A stretch of 64,000 nucleotides of DNA from Ensifer adhaerens (GCA_900215285.1 OCMG01000004.1:372001-436000), one strand, 5' to 3'; positions 31,784 to 40,887 are shown, counted from the first letter of the stretch. Made by a program: numbers and translations. Notes: generated by a model from the sequence alone, not told the origin.

Positions 31784-32944
31784 TCAACCGCCCTTGACGG
31801 AGCCGGCGAGGAGACCGCGCACGAGATAGCGTTGCAGGGAGAAGAAGACGAGGAGCGGCACGAGGATCGACACGAAGGCCGAGGCCGAAAGGATTTCCCA
31901 ATTGCCACCGCGCGAGCCGAGCAGCGCGTTGAGCGCGCCGGTCAGCACCAGCTTGTCCTTCTCCGTGCCGAGGAAAACCATGGCGACCAGGAGGTCGTTC
32001 CAGACCCAGAGGAACTGGAAGATGGCGAAGGAAGCGAGCGCCGGGAAGGAAAGCGGCAGCACGATCTTGGTGAAGATTTCGAAATCGCCCGCGCCATCGA
32101 CGCGTGCGCTTTCGATGATCTCCTTCGGCAGGCCGACGATATAGTTGCGCAGCAGGTAGATCGCGAGCGGCAGGCCGAAGGCGGTATGCGCGAGCCAGAT
32201 GCCGGCATAGGTCTTCGACGGCACGCCCAGGAAGGTGCCAACGTCGTTATAGAGCCTGAGCAGCGGGATCAGCGACATCTGCAGCGGCACGACGATCAGG
32301 CCCACCACGGCGGCGAGCAGCAGCGTGCGGCCCTTGAAACTCATCCAGGAGAGCGCGTAGGCCGCGAAAGCGGCGACGAGGATCGGGATGACGGTTGCAG
32401 GGATGGCCACCGTCAAGGAGTTGACAAAGGACTGGCCAATACCCTCGCCCGTCAGCACGTTCTTGTAGTTGACCATCGTGAAGACGGGCGGCGTTGCGAC
32501 GGCGAGATAGACGCGCCGATCCGTATTGTCCTCCGTAAACGGGGCGGTGCTCGTGTAGCGATAGGAGCCATCCGAATTGATGGTCAGCTTGATGCCGTCA
32601 TCGAGGTCTGCTTCCGTGCCCGCCTTGTAGGCGCGCGGTGCGACGGCCCTGGTGCCGAAGGCCTTGACGGTGCCGCCCTTGCCTTCCAGCACATTGCCGG
32701 CGATTACGTAAAGCGGGCCTTCCTGCTTCATCAGATCAAGGCCGCCGAGGCGGCCAGCCTCGTTGCGTTCGGAGGAGGAGAAGGCCGTCCACCAGCCGGA
32801 TACTGTCAGCTGGTCCTTGTCGCGGAAGGACGAGACGAAGATGCCGAGCGTCGGCATGACCCAGAGCGCCACGACGACAAGAACGGTTACGTTGATGATC
32901 AGGCGGGGAAGGCCGATGCGGGCCAGGCGTTTGCCGATGCTCAT
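31784..32944 (-). CDS. aglG: Alpha-glucoside ABC transporter permease AglG
   Basis: A 386-residue MalG-like permease. An N-terminal helix (about 15-35) is followed by a large periplasmic loop, then five helices. The EAA loop EIIESARVDGAGDFEIFTKI sits near the C-terminus. The extended loop between helices 1 and 2 (about 150 residues) is typical of AglG. ATG 32944 is 2 bp after the aglF stop. Confidence 0.92.
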   Translation of the reverse strand: MSIGKRLARIGLPRLIINVTVLVVVALWVMPTLGIFVSSFRDKDQLTVSGWWTAFSSSERNEAGRLGGLDLMKQEGPLYVIAGNVLEGKGGTVKAFGTRAVAPRAYKAGTEADLDDGIKLTINSDGSYRYTSTAPFTEDNTDRRVYLAVATPPVFTMVNYKNVLTGEGIGQSFVNSLTVAIPATVIPILVAAFAAYALSWMSFKGRTLLLAAVVGLIVVPLQMSLIPLLRLYNDVGTFLGVPSKTYAGIWLAHTAFGLPLAIYLLRNYIVGLPKEIIESARVDGAGDFEIFTKIVLPLSFPALASFAIFQFLWVWNDLLVAMVFLGTEKDKLVLTGALNALLGSRGGNWEILSASAFVSILVPLLVFFSLQRYLVRGLLAGSVKGG

Positions 32945-32946
32945 CT

Positions 32947-33957
32947 TTAGCGCCCCTTCATCTCTTCGTTGGCACGACGGATGTTCCAGATCATGATCGG
33001 GGTCACTGCCAGCATAAGCACGACGGCAATCGCCGCGCTGCGCCCGCTGTCGCCACCGCCCTGGAACATCCAGCCGAACATGAGGTTGGCGAGAACTTCC
33101 GTGTTCCATTGACCGTTGGTCATGGTGAGCACGATATCGAAGACCTTGAGGACGAGAATGGTGATCGTGGTCCAGACGGTGGCGATCGTGCCCCAGATCT
33201 GCGGAACCATGATCTTCCAGAAGATCTGCCAGCCGCTGGCGCCATCGATGACGGCGGCCTCGATCGTCTCTTCCGGAATACCGCGGAGCGCTGCGGAGAG
33301 GATGACCATGGCGAAGCCTGTCTGGATCCAGATGAGGATGACCATCAGGAAGAAATTGTTCCAGAAGGGAATGGCAAGCCAGACTTCCGGCTGGCCGCCG
33401 AAATATTGCACGATGGCATTCAGGATGCCGATCTGGATCTGCCCCTCGCCACGGTAGTCGTAGATGAATTTCCAGATGACCGAGGCGCCGACGAAGGAAA
33501 TGGCCATCGGCATGAAGACGAGGCTTTTCGCAAAATTGCCCCAGGCCAGCCGGTCGGTCATGACGGCAATGACGAGACCGAAGAAGGTGCAGGCGGCCGG
33601 TACGACGGCCAGCCAGAGGATATTGTTGAAGATCGACTGGCGGAAACCAGCGTCGTTGGCGGCCCAGATATAGTTGGAGAAGCCGACAAAGTCCTGCGCA
33701 TTACGACCGTAGAAAGACAGGATCAGCGTCGCGATGACCGGATAGATCAGGTAGATCGTCAGCAGCAGAACGGCAGGGCCGAGGAACAGCCAGGGGCGGA
33801 TCATCGAGCGTCGGCGAAGATTACGCGACGCGGTGACCACATCGCCCTTGTCGGGCAATGCCAGATCGAGAAGGCGGTTCGTGAGGTAAAAGTAGGCAGC
33901 GGCGGCAAAGACACCCACCACCATGACTATGAGAGCCGACACGATTTGCGACAGCAT
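32947..33957 (-). CDS. aglF: Alpha-glucoside ABC transporter permease AglF
   Basis: A 336-residue MalF-like permease with about eight helices. The EAA loop ETIEAAVIDGASGWQIFWKI faces the ATPase. It forms the channel with AglG. A 225-bp gap to aglE contains a hairpin that may limit downstream expression relative to the binding protein. Confidence 0.92.
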   Translation of the reverse strand: MLSQIVSALIVMVVGVFAAAAYFYLTNRLLDLALPDKGDVVTASRNLRRRSMIRPWLFLGPAVLLLTIYLIYPVIATLILSFYGRNAQDFVGFSNYIWAANDAGFRQSIFNNILWLAVVPAACTFFGLVIAVMTDRLAWGNFAKSLVFMPMAISFVGASVIWKFIYDYRGEGQIQIGILNAIVQYFGGQPEVWLAIPFWNNFFLMVILIWIQTGFAMVILSAALRGIPEETIEAAVIDGASGWQIFWKIMVPQIWGTIATVWTTITILVLKVFDIVLTMTNGQWNTEVLANLMFGWMFQGGGDSGRSAAIAVVLMLAVTPIMIWNIRRANEEMKGR

Positions 33958-34147
33958 ATTCCCCTCCCCGGCGTCAGGATCGTTTGACAGGCATCCGGAA
34001 GCACACCGTCCGGCCCGATCGTGACTTCTTATTCGGCCGCCGTCGCGTGGTCGCGTAAACGGGCGGCATTAGTGCCATTCTTGAAATGAATTCCCCTTGC
34101 GCAGCGAGAAATGCCTCCTGCGGCCCAAGGTTCCGCAATATGGGAAG

Positions 34148-34174
34148 AAGACGCCGGCTCAACACCGGCGTCTT
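34148..34174 (-). terminator. Hairpin after aglE
   Basis: AAGACGCCGG and CCGGCGTCTT form a 10-bp perfect stem with a 7-base loop, 8 bp after the aglE stop. The T-run is short, so it is probably an mRNA-protecting or partial terminator hairpin within the agl operon. Confidence 0.65.
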
Positions 34175-34182
34175 CGAGATGA

Positions 34183-35547
34183 TTACTGCTTCAGCCCGTC
34201 CCAGGCCTTCTGGATCTGGTCGGCAACCTGAGCGGAAGATTTGCCGCTGACATAATCAACCATGCCGGTCCAGAATGCACCGGCGCCAATCTTGCCGGGC
34301 ATCAGGTCCGAGCCGTCGAAGCGGAAGGTCGTGGCGGAGGTGAGAACCTCGCCTTCCTTGCGCAGCGTGTCATTCGCATAGGCTGCCGTGTTCACACCCT
34401 TGTAAGGCGTGAGGAAGCCCGACTGCGCCATCCAGACTTCGTGCGCGATGGGCGTTTCCAGGAATTCGACGAAGGCGCGGGCAGCCTTGCTGTCCTTGGC
34501 AATGGCAACCAGCGTACCGGCGCCTTCGACGGGCTTGCCGAGTTCCGGATGCGAGGCATAGGGCGGGAAGTAGAAGAAGTCCGCATCCTTGCCGAGCTTC
34601 GTGCCATCCGGGAAGAAGGACGGAATGAAGGAAGCCTGTTTGTGCATGTAGCACTTCGGCGGAACCGTGAAGAGACCCTTCGGGCTGTCGCGGAAGTCGG
34701 TCGAGGCAACAGCCTTCGAGCCGCCGTCGACAAACTTGTCGTTCTTGGCGAACCAGCCGAATTCATCGATCGCATGTTCCACGATCGGGTCGTTGAACTT
34801 CAGTTCGTTGGTCGTCCACTTGTCGTAATTTTCGGGCGTCGTCGTGCGCAGCATCAGGTCTTCGACCCAGTCGGTCGCCGGCCAGCCGGTCGCACCGCCG
34901 GAACCGAGGCCGATGCACCACGGCGTACCGCCGTCCTTGACGATCTTTTCGGTCAGCGCCTTCAACTCTTCCATGGTCGTCGGGACCTTGTAGCCCGCTT
35001 CCTTGAAGTTTTCAGGAACATACCAGACGAGCGACTTCAGGTCGGCCTTATAGGGGAATGCGAAGAAGGCCTTCTTGCCATCCTTGCCCTTGTAGCTGCC
35101 GAGATCGACCCAGGACTGGCCGGCGCCGTAATTGTTCTTGACCCACTTCGAGGTGTCATCGCCGAGCGGCGCCAGAAAGCCTTTGGCGGCAAGATCTGCC
35201 AGAAGGCCGGGCTGCGGCAGGATCGCAATGTTCGGCGGCGAACCGGCCTGCGTGTCGATGACGATCTGCTGCTCGTAGTTCTCGGAGGAGGAATACTTGA
35301 CCGTGACACCGGTCGCTTCGGAGAAATAGTTGAGAACGCTGGTCGCCAGCTTCTCATCCTCGCCGCGCCAGGGACCGAAAATGGTCAGCGTTTCGCCCTT
35401 GAGGTCGCCATGCGCCTTCTTGAAGGCATCGTAGCTGGCCCAGTTGAACTTGGAATCTTCACCCGGCTTGAACTTGAGATCAACAGCCTGCGCGGAACCG
35501 CCAACAAGCGCGGCAAGGGCCACACTCAACAGCAACAGTTTCTTCAT
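34183..35547 (-). CDS. aglE: Alpha-glucoside-binding periplasmic protein AglE
   Basis: A 454-residue solute-binding protein. A signal peptide covers about residues 1-21 (MKKLLLLSVALAALVGGSAQ). The mature region has the extracellular binding protein family 1 pattern, with ETLTIFGPWRGEDEKLATSV near the start and MLRTTTPENYDKW and a C-terminal QIQKAWDGLKQ. It delivers alpha-glucosides to AglFG. It is first in the operon and faces aglR across a 299-bp regulatory region. Confidence 0.94.
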   Translation of the reverse strand: MKKLLLLSVALAALVGGSAQAVDLKFKPGEDSKFNWASYDAFKKAHGDLKGETLTIFGPWRGEDEKLATSVLNYFSEATGVTVKYSSSENYEQQIVIDTQAGSPPNIAILPQPGLLADLAAKGFLAPLGDDTSKWVKNNYGAGQSWVDLGSYKGKDGKKAFFAFPYKADLKSLVWYVPENFKEAGYKVPTTMEELKALTEKIVKDGGTPWCIGLGSGGATGWPATDWVEDLMLRTTTPENYDKWTTNELKFNDPIVEHAIDEFGWFAKNDKFVDGGSKAVASTDFRDSPKGLFTVPPKCYMHKQASFIPSFFPDGTKLGKDADFFYFPPYASHPELGKPVEGAGTLVAIAKDSKAARAFVEFLETPIAHEVWMAQSGFLTPYKGVNTAAYANDTLRKEGEVLTSATTFRFDGSDLMPGKIGAGAFWTGMVDYVSGKSSAQVADQIQKAWDGLKQ

Positions 35548-35609
35548 CTGATTTGCCTCCCTAGCAATCGGCCTTTCGGCCTCAAAAATCGTCTGAATGA
35601 AAGCCCTTT

Positions 35610-35625
35610 CCCAAAGCGCTTTGGG
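35610..35625. promoter_or_regulatory. AglR operator 1 (aglE side)
   Basis: The 16-bp perfect palindrome CCCAAAGCGCTTTGGG has the symmetric CG-centred form of LacI/GalR operators. It lies 63 bp upstream of the aglE start codon, where a repressor would block the promoter. Its 14-bp core is identical to operator 2. Confidence 0.8.
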
Positions 35626-35808
35626 GCGCATTCATCCCACCAATTTGCACCCCGAGTCAAGTGGGTACACGCAACTTTAGCTGGCCGAAGGACCCTGCTG
35701 CATCGCAATGCGCCTTGAATGCACTGCAAAAGCTGGTTTTCGTGTTTGATAAGACCATATTCTCGGGTTAGATTAACATGCGTTCGGGGATGACGCACGA
35801 AGAAATAT

Positions 35809-35822
35809 CCAAAGCGCTTTGG
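35809..35822. promoter_or_regulatory. AglR operator 2 (aglR side)
   Basis: The perfect palindrome CCAAAGCGCTTTGG lies 25 bp upstream of the aglR start codon. It is identical to the core of operator 1 and centred 198 bp from it. The position suggests autoregulation by AglR and possible looping between the two sites. Confidence 0.8.
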
Positions 35823-35846
35823 CGCTGAATAAGGGGGGGATGTTCG

Positions 35847-36869
35847 GTGAATCTGAAGCAGCTTTCGGACAGGCTGGGACTTTCGCAGACGACCGTGAGC
35901 CGGGCACTGAACGGCTATCCGGAAGTCAGCGAAGTGACGCGTGAACGCGTGCTCAAGGCCGCCCAGCAGACGGGCTACAAGCCGAACAAAGCGGCGCAGC
36001 GCCTGGCCACCGGCAAGGCCAAATCCATTGGACTCGTGATGCAAAGTGCTCCCGAGATCGGGGGAGACCCGCATTTCAGCGAGTTCCTCAGCGGTCTGGC
36101 CGAAGAGGCCGTGAAGCACGATTTTCATTTCGTCATGGCCCCAGCCTCCCCTGACGATGAGGTCAATGCCATCAAGCGGCTGATTGCCAGCGGCTATGTC
36201 GACGCGATCTTTCTGGCCCACGTGGTCGATCCAGATCCGCGTGTCGAACTGCTGCGCTCCTCCTCCATTCCCTATCTTCTGCACGGACGGGTCATGGGGG
36301 ACGTGCATGATTATCCTTATCTTGATGTCGACAACGAGGGCGCATTCTACACGGCGGCCAAGCTTCTGCTGCAACTCGGGCACAAGCGATTTGCGCTCCT
36401 GAACGGCATGGAACGCTTTACCTTTGCGATGAGACGGAAGATCGGGACGGAAAAGGCGCTTGCTGAAGAAGGGCTGCGGCTTTCAGCGGACCTCGTGCAG
36501 CACAGCATCATGGGAGACCAGGCTGGTTTTCGTGCCATGGAGCGGTTTCTTGCCCAACCGGAAAGGCCCACCGCAGTGCTGTGCGCCAGTACGGCGCTGG
36601 CCCTCGGCGCGGTGCGAGCGATCAACAAGGCGGGATTGAAGGTGGGCAAGGACATCTCGCTGATCGCCCATGACGACGTGCTGTCGACTCTTCGCCCGGA
36701 GAATTTCAGCGTTCCGCTGACGACGACGCGCTCATCCCTGAGATCTGCCGGCGCACGGATCGCACAGCGTCTCATTGGAACGCTCGCCGGGACGGCAGAG
36801 CTGCCGGAACAGGAATTATGGGAGGCCGAACTGATCGTACGCGCCTCAACGGGCCCGGCACCGGCCTGA
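35847..36869 (+). CDS. aglR: LacI-family repressor AglR
   Basis: A 340-residue regulator with an N-terminal LacI helix-turn-helix (LKQLSDRLGLSQTTVSRALN) followed by hinge and periplasmic-binding-like effector domain. The start is GTG 35847 after AAGGGGGG. It is divergent from the aglEFGAK operon and is the natural reader of the two palindromes between them. The inducer is probably an alpha-glucoside or its product. Confidence 0.94.
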   Translation: MNLKQLSDRLGLSQTTVSRALNGYPEVSEVTRERVLKAAQQTGYKPNKAAQRLATGKAKSIGLVMQSAPEIGGDPHFSEFLSGLAEEAVKHDFHFVMAPASPDDEVNAIKRLIASGYVDAIFLAHVVDPDPRVELLRSSSIPYLLHGRVMGDVHDYPYLDVDNEGAFYTAAKLLLQLGHKRFALLNGMERFTFAMRRKIGTEKALAEEGLRLSADLVQHSIMGDQAGFRAMERFLAQPERPTAVLCASTALALGAVRAINKAGLKVGKDISLIAHDDVLSTLRPENFSVPLTTTRSSLRSAGARIAQRLIGTLAGTAELPEQELWEAELIVRASTGPAPA

Positions 36870-36878
36870 CGCATGCTC

Positions 36879-36908
36879 AAAAAGAAAGAGGCCGCCGGAG
36901 GCAGCCTC
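36879..36908 (-). terminator. Terminator of the Wzz-like gene
   Basis: Read on the minus strand, GAGGCTGCC and GGCGGCCTC make a 9-bp stem (one G-U pair) with a 3-base loop, followed by TTTCTTTTT. It ends the gene at 36951-37922 and also lies between two convergent genes. Confidence 0.8.
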
Positions 36909-36950
36909 ATCAGGAAATCGCTTTTTCGCGCCTCATTGGGCGGTGATCAC

Positions 36951-37922
36951 TCAGCGTCCGAAGGAATTGACCTTGCGGCGGCGACGCAATTGCTCCGCCG
37001 TGATCCAGCGAACCTGGTCGCGCAGCGACTGCATGTCCGTGAGGACATCTTCCAGCGCTTCCTCGGAGGGTGTCTCGATCACTCGGCGCGCATCCTGTCG
37101 AAGCTCCGCCATCCGTACGACGATGTTGCGCGCCGGCTGCAACTCTGCCTGCTCGGGCTCATCGTTGGAACCTTCCGGCATCACGTTATGCCGGCCTGTT
37201 GTTTCCGGCCACATGCGCTCCAGCATGTCGATCTGCTCGAGAATTCCACGCGGCACCGGAGCCGGCTTCATCGGCAATTCGACCGGCTGCGCTTTCTCGC
37301 GCAGTTCGCGGGCAAGGCCAAGGGCAATGACGGCAGCAGCCATGAGAAGCGACAGGATGATTGCCTCGGCCTGATAGATCAGGACCGACGCACCCGGGAT
37401 GACTCGTGCCTTGGATACGAGCGAGAAACGAATGACGGATTCGGAACCGGGCGCGGCGGCCGACGGCGCGGTCAGGTTTCGGGCCAGATGGTTTGCGATG
37501 AGGGCATCGAAGGCGGGTGTGCCGGTTGCAACGCTGATGTCAATGACAGCGGCTCTTTCGGACGGCGCCACAACCACGGCGGAGGCGAGAAACTCTTCTG
37601 CGCGCTTGTCCTGCAATATCCCGCTCTCCGCGAGATTGAGGTCTGCGCTCGTCTTCACCAGAACCGCGGGCGAGAGGATCTGGCGGCGGATCTGCGCGAT
37701 AGCCTCGGCGGGTGCGACAACACGCGACCCGCTGTCGTCCGCAAGCGCCACAACCTGCGCCGGCACGGAGGCGTCCGTGTTGCGCCAGTCGAGCGCGACT
37801 GCGGCAGAAAAGCCTATCGCCACGCATATACCAGCAGCTACCCAGCGCGCCGGCTTCAGGTTCCGACATGCGGACAAGGCATCATCGAGACCAACCAGCG
37901 GCATTGAAAACTTCCCAACCAT
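36951..37922 (-). CDS. Wzz-like bitopic membrane protein (possible polysaccharide chain-length factor)
   Basis: A 323-residue protein with two transmembrane helices, about 27-45 and 183-203, bracketing a 135-residue periplasmic domain. The segment SLVSKARVIPGASVLIYQAE before helix 2 resembles the proline-containing exit of Wzz/polysaccharide co-polymerase proteins. A 120-residue cytosolic tail follows, containing a helical MQSLRDQVRWITAEQLRRRR. No tyrosine kinase domain is fused. The start is either 37922 or the ATG at 37904, both with usable ribosome binding sites. The neighbouring WecG-type glycosyltransferase supports a polysaccharide role, but this is inference. Confidence 0.55.
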   Translation of the reverse strand: MVGKFSMPLVGLDDALSACRNLKPARWVAAGICVAIGFSAAVALDWRNTDASVPAQVVALADDSGSRVVAPAEAIAQIRRQILSPAVLVKTSADLNLAESGILQDKRAEEFLASAVVVAPSERAAVIDISVATGTPAFDALIANHLARNLTAPSAAAPGSESVIRFSLVSKARVIPGASVLIYQAEAIILSLLMAAAVIALGLARELREKAQPVELPMKPAPVPRGILEQIDMLERMWPETTGRHNVMPEGSNDEPEQAELQPARNIVVRMAELRQDARRVIETPSEEALEDVLTDMQSLRDQVRWITAEQLRRRRKVNSFGR

Positions 37923-37948
37923 GCATTTGACCCCTGCACAGACAACGA

Positions 37949-37970
37949 TTTCTTTACGTTGGTAAAGAAA
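37949..37970. promoter_or_regulatory. 9-bp inverted repeat before the Wzz-like gene
   Basis: TTTCTTTAC and GTAAAGAAA are perfect inverted arms around a GTTG spacer. The site ends about 27 bp upstream of the start codon at 37922, and the surrounding 235 bp is unusually AT-rich. It is well placed for an operator or for a leader hairpin. Confidence 0.4.
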
Positions 37971-38157
37971 CAAGGGTAACAAATGGTTAACAGTGGCTGA
38001 GAAAACCTCGAATTCCCGATCTAAACTTTCCGGATTTTTCGATTTGGAACGGAGCCATGTAAAAAAAATTAGAATAGAAAAATATATCTGTTCAGTTTCT
38101 GCTTAAATAAATCGTCGCTCAATAGATACAAAACAGCTTGTACGGGCGGAGCAGACT

Positions 38158-39069
38158 TCAACCCATGAGGTTTTCGCCGTGGAGATAAGGTTTGCCCAGA
38201 ACCCGCACGACGAAGGCCTGTTTCAAGGAGCGCAAGATGAAGAGAGGGTTGCCAATAACGTAGCGGCGCCAAAGGCGCTTCGGTTCGATCAACATCCTGA
38301 ACATCCATTCCAACCGTATGCGACGCAGGAAGCGTGGCGCACGTGGAACCGCCTCACCGACGAAATCGAACAAGGCGCCGACGCAAAGTACAAGTCTTGC
38401 GTGATCTGGACGGATGTAGGTGTCGACCCATTTCTCCTGTTTCGGACTGCCGAGTCCAACGAGGAGAATGTCGAGCTTTAGCGCGTCAACACGCTCCACC
38501 ACCTTCATCGAGTCGGCTTCGCTGAAATATCCATCGGAGACAACGATGAATTCGTGCCAGGGCGCATGGCGCTTGAAATTGGCGGCCGCCTTCTCTGCGA
38601 CCTCCGCCATTCCGCCGATCAGGCCGATCCGGCGCGGCCGATCCATATAGGTCAGAAGCGCCGGCACAAAATCGGTTCCATTGAGATTGGCGGGAAACTT
38701 GTCGCCGTAGACAAAGGTCGCAGCGATATCGACCCCTATGCCGTCCGGCAGAATCATCTGCCGGGACAGGATGTCACGATATTCCTTGTCCGCGAACATG
38801 ATGTTCGCATTGTTGGCATTCAGGAACGAGATCACAGTCTGGCCCAGAGGCAGCGACGCCATCTGGCTTGCGAAGGCGAGCGCTTCGCCATAGCTGAAAC
38901 AGGACACTTCCAGGCCGAGGATCGCCCTTCGGCGGACATCGGCAGATTTGAGATGGGAAATCCGGTTCACGCGCGTGTCTCCCCGAACTGGGAACAGCAC
39001 GCCTGCAGCTTGCGACCCTGAGAATTCGGAACGGACACATTGCACATCGGTATTCGCCTCAAACCACAT
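38158..39069 (-). CDS. WecG/TagA/CpsF-family glycosyltransferase
   Basis: A 303-residue GT26 enzyme. The family motifs are FLNANNANIMF, ILPDGIGVD, VGLGSPKQEKWV and VGALFDFVGEAVPRAP. Such enzymes add N-acetylmannosamine(uronate) or similar sugars to lipid-linked carriers in polysaccharide synthesis. The C-terminal basic helix (LEWMFRMLIEPKRLWRRY) probably contacts the membrane. The start is uncertain because no strong ribosome binding site is visible; the conserved domain begins about 45 residues in. Together with the Wzz-like gene it forms a small surface-polysaccharide pair between the flagellar and agl clusters. Confidence 0.85.
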   Translation of the reverse strand: MWFEANTDVQCVRSEFSGSQAAGVLFPVRGDTRVNRISHLKSADVRRRAILGLEVSCFSYGEALAFASQMASLPLGQTVISFLNANNANIMFADKEYRDILSRQMILPDGIGVDIAATFVYGDKFPANLNGTDFVPALLTYMDRPRRIGLIGGMAEVAEKAAANFKRHAPWHEFIVVSDGYFSEADSMKVVERVDALKLDILLVGLGSPKQEKWVDTYIRPDHARLVLCVGALFDFVGEAVPRAPRFLRRIRLEWMFRMLIEPKRLWRRYVIGNPLFILRSLKQAFVVRVLGKPYLHGENLMG

Positions 39070-39285
39070 CTTGCGGTGAGGCGAAACTAGGACAGATCCC
39101 CTAAAGACGGTGCTAACGCGGATAGTCGAATTACGCCCTCCTGTTTTACCTTTTATTAGGAAAGTGGCTTTCAAGGCCACTCAGAGAGCGACGAATTTTC
39201 CGTTTTAATGAATTATATCAATATCTTGATGGCGGTTAGGAAATTGTTAGCCAGTCCGGCATTTCGCAACAGCGTTGAGAAAGGG

Positions 39286-39843
39286 TTAATGTCCTTCGGC
39301 GGCCGGCTTTTCACCCTCTGTGCCATCCTTGGGCGCTTCGCCCTTCACGATGGATTCACCGCTCTGGATCGTCCCCTTCTTCTGCGCCATGCTGGCGCGG
39401 AGATCTTCCTTCGACAGATAGTCGATCTGTTCGATCAGGACGTCGAAGACGACTTCCTGTCCCAGGCGCTTGTTAACGGCTTCCTTGACCATCTGGCGGA
39501 AGGCCACGACGTCGAAGCTGTTCCGGTGGCCCAGATCGATCATCTTGTCGCCGACCAGAGTGGTATAGAGCTCGTCGGTGATCATCACATCCAGCGGGAT
39601 ATGGACAGCCGCAGCCTTCACCTTGTCGACGACATAGGAGAGACGCGTGAGGAAGTAACCCTTCACAGCGCCATCCTCGATCACCGGCAGGCTTGTCAGT
39701 TCGCCGCGTATCGTCTCCTCGGCCGCCTTGCGGGCAGCCGCGGCCTCGTCAACCTTTGGCGCAAGCGCCATCTGCACGGAGAAATAGACCGCGATCAGCG
39801 CAACGATCGCAACCCAGACGCCGGAGATGATGAGCTTGAGCAT
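39286..39843 (-). CDS. Flagellar-cluster membrane protein, FliL-like topology
   Basis: A 185-residue protein with one N-terminal transmembrane helix (about 5-26), a periplasmic domain (LPVIEDGAVKGYFLTRLSYV) and an acidic, Lys/Glu-rich tail. The shape is like FliL but no clear FliL sequence match is seen. It is the last gene of the flagellar run and lies 8 bp after the previous one, so a flagellar role is likely from context. The exact function is unknown. Confidence 0.6.
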   Translation of the reverse strand: MLKLIISGVWVAIVALIAVYFSVQMALAPKVDEAAAARKAAEETIRGELTSLPVIEDGAVKGYFLTRLSYVVDKVKAAAVHIPLDVMITDELYTTLVGDKMIDLGHRNSFDVVAFRQMVKEAVNKRLGQEVVFDVLIEQIDYLSKEDLRASMAQKKGTIQSGESIVKGEAPKDGTEGEKPAAEGH

Positions 39844-39851
39844 GAGAGGTC

Positions 39852-40226
39852 TCAGAACTCGCTATATTGGAAATGTTCCTGTTGATAGGTGCCGTCGTTC
39901 TCGGCGTCGCGAGCGGCACCTTTCAGGATCTCGGCGACGGCGCGCACGGCCTCCATATGGGCCTGCACCTTGCGCGCATTCGCGTTCAGTTTCGCCTTCA
40001 GCACGCGCATCTGTGTCGCAAAGGTCGGCGGCACGAATTCCGGCCTCGTGTCCCGAAACAACATCGTCAGTTCGTAGAGGCAGCGGCTCTTCTGCGCATT
40101 GGAGGCCTTGATATCGAAATCTGGGTCCGCGCCGAGCCGGTCATTCTCGTTGTCGATAATGAGTTCAAGGCGGCCGAGGACATTGGTAATGCGGGTATCC
40201 GCCGGCGTTGCTTCCAACATGTTCAT
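39852..40226 (-). CDS. Small flagellar protein, possible FlgN-type chaperone
   Basis: A 124-residue, mostly helical soluble protein. It begins MNMLEATPADTRITNVLGRL and ends DGTYQQEHFQYSEF. Size, helical pattern and position after the FlgJ-type gene suggest a FlgN-like export chaperone for hook-associated proteins, but sequence similarity is too weak to be certain. The ATG at 40226 has AAGGG upstream and lies 5 bp after the previous stop; a TTG at 40235 is an alternative. Confidence 0.45.
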   Translation of the reverse strand: MNMLEATPADTRITNVLGRLELIIDNENDRLGADPDFDIKASNAQKSRCLYELTMLFRDTRPEFVPPTFATQMRVLKAKLNANARKVQAHMEAVRAVAEILKGAARDAENDGTYQQEHFQYSEF

Positions 40227-40231
40227 CTCTA

Positions 40232-40819
40232 TCAACCCTTGCTCTTGGCTTCAGCGCCCGGCAAGAGGTCGGCAAGGCCGACGCGCTGCTGCTGGGCGGC
40301 GATGGTCGAAGCTATATTGTTGATGCGGCCGTTTTCCTCGGCATGGTCCTTCGGCTTCAGGCCCTGGTCATAGATGCCACCGCGCATCATGTGATCGGCA
40401 ATGCCGACCCCGCCACGCTTGGCGATCGCATTGGCGATCTGCTCGGCCGACATGCTTTTCCAGATATCGCCCGCCATGCCCTTGCCGTAAACATCTTCGC
40501 TATCATTCGGCATCATGTATTTCAGAAAATTCTGAAGAACCATTGCCTCGAACTTGCGATAGGTTTCGGGCGTCCTGGAGTCCGTGTTCGTGGCCTTGGG
40601 ATCGACGGAGTGAGGCGCGTTGGTGCGGTCGAGACGCATGCCGATGGTACGGTCAAGACTTGCAACGTCAGTGGCAAAGCCCTGATCCTGGCGTGTCAGC
40701 CGGGCTGCCGCCAACGTGGCCGACTGCGTCCTCAGTTTCTCTTGTGCCTCTTGCACGCGCGTGGGATCGGCCGCGTTGACCACGTCCATCACGATATCGC
40801 TGGGGGGAGAAATTGCCAT
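40232..40819 (-). CDS. FlgJ-type rod-binding protein without muramidase domain
   Basis: A 195-residue protein. Residues about 90-155 hold the rod-binding domain (FEAMVLQNFLKYMMP, then KGMAGDIWKSMSAEQIANAI). E. coli FlgJ has a second peptidoglycan-hydrolase domain, which is absent here, as in many alphaproteobacteria. It should cap the growing rod in the periplasm. ATG 40819 follows GCGAGGCAAGA. A separate lytic transglycosylase gene lies in the same cluster. Confidence 0.85.
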   Translation of the reverse strand: MAISPPSDIVMDVVNAADPTRVQEAQEKLRTQSATLAAARLTRQDQGFATDVASLDRTIGMRLDRTNAPHSVDPKATNTDSRTPETYRKFEAMVLQNFLKYMMPNDSEDVYGKGMAGDIWKSMSAEQIANAIAKRGGVGIADHMMRGGIYDQGLKPKDHAEENGRINNIASTIAAQQQRVGLADLLPGAEAKSKG

Positions 40820-40887
40820 TCTTGCCTCGCATTCATTTCGAAGCCGCAGCACAGGACGCAGCGGCGCAAAATAATCTTGCGACGCTA

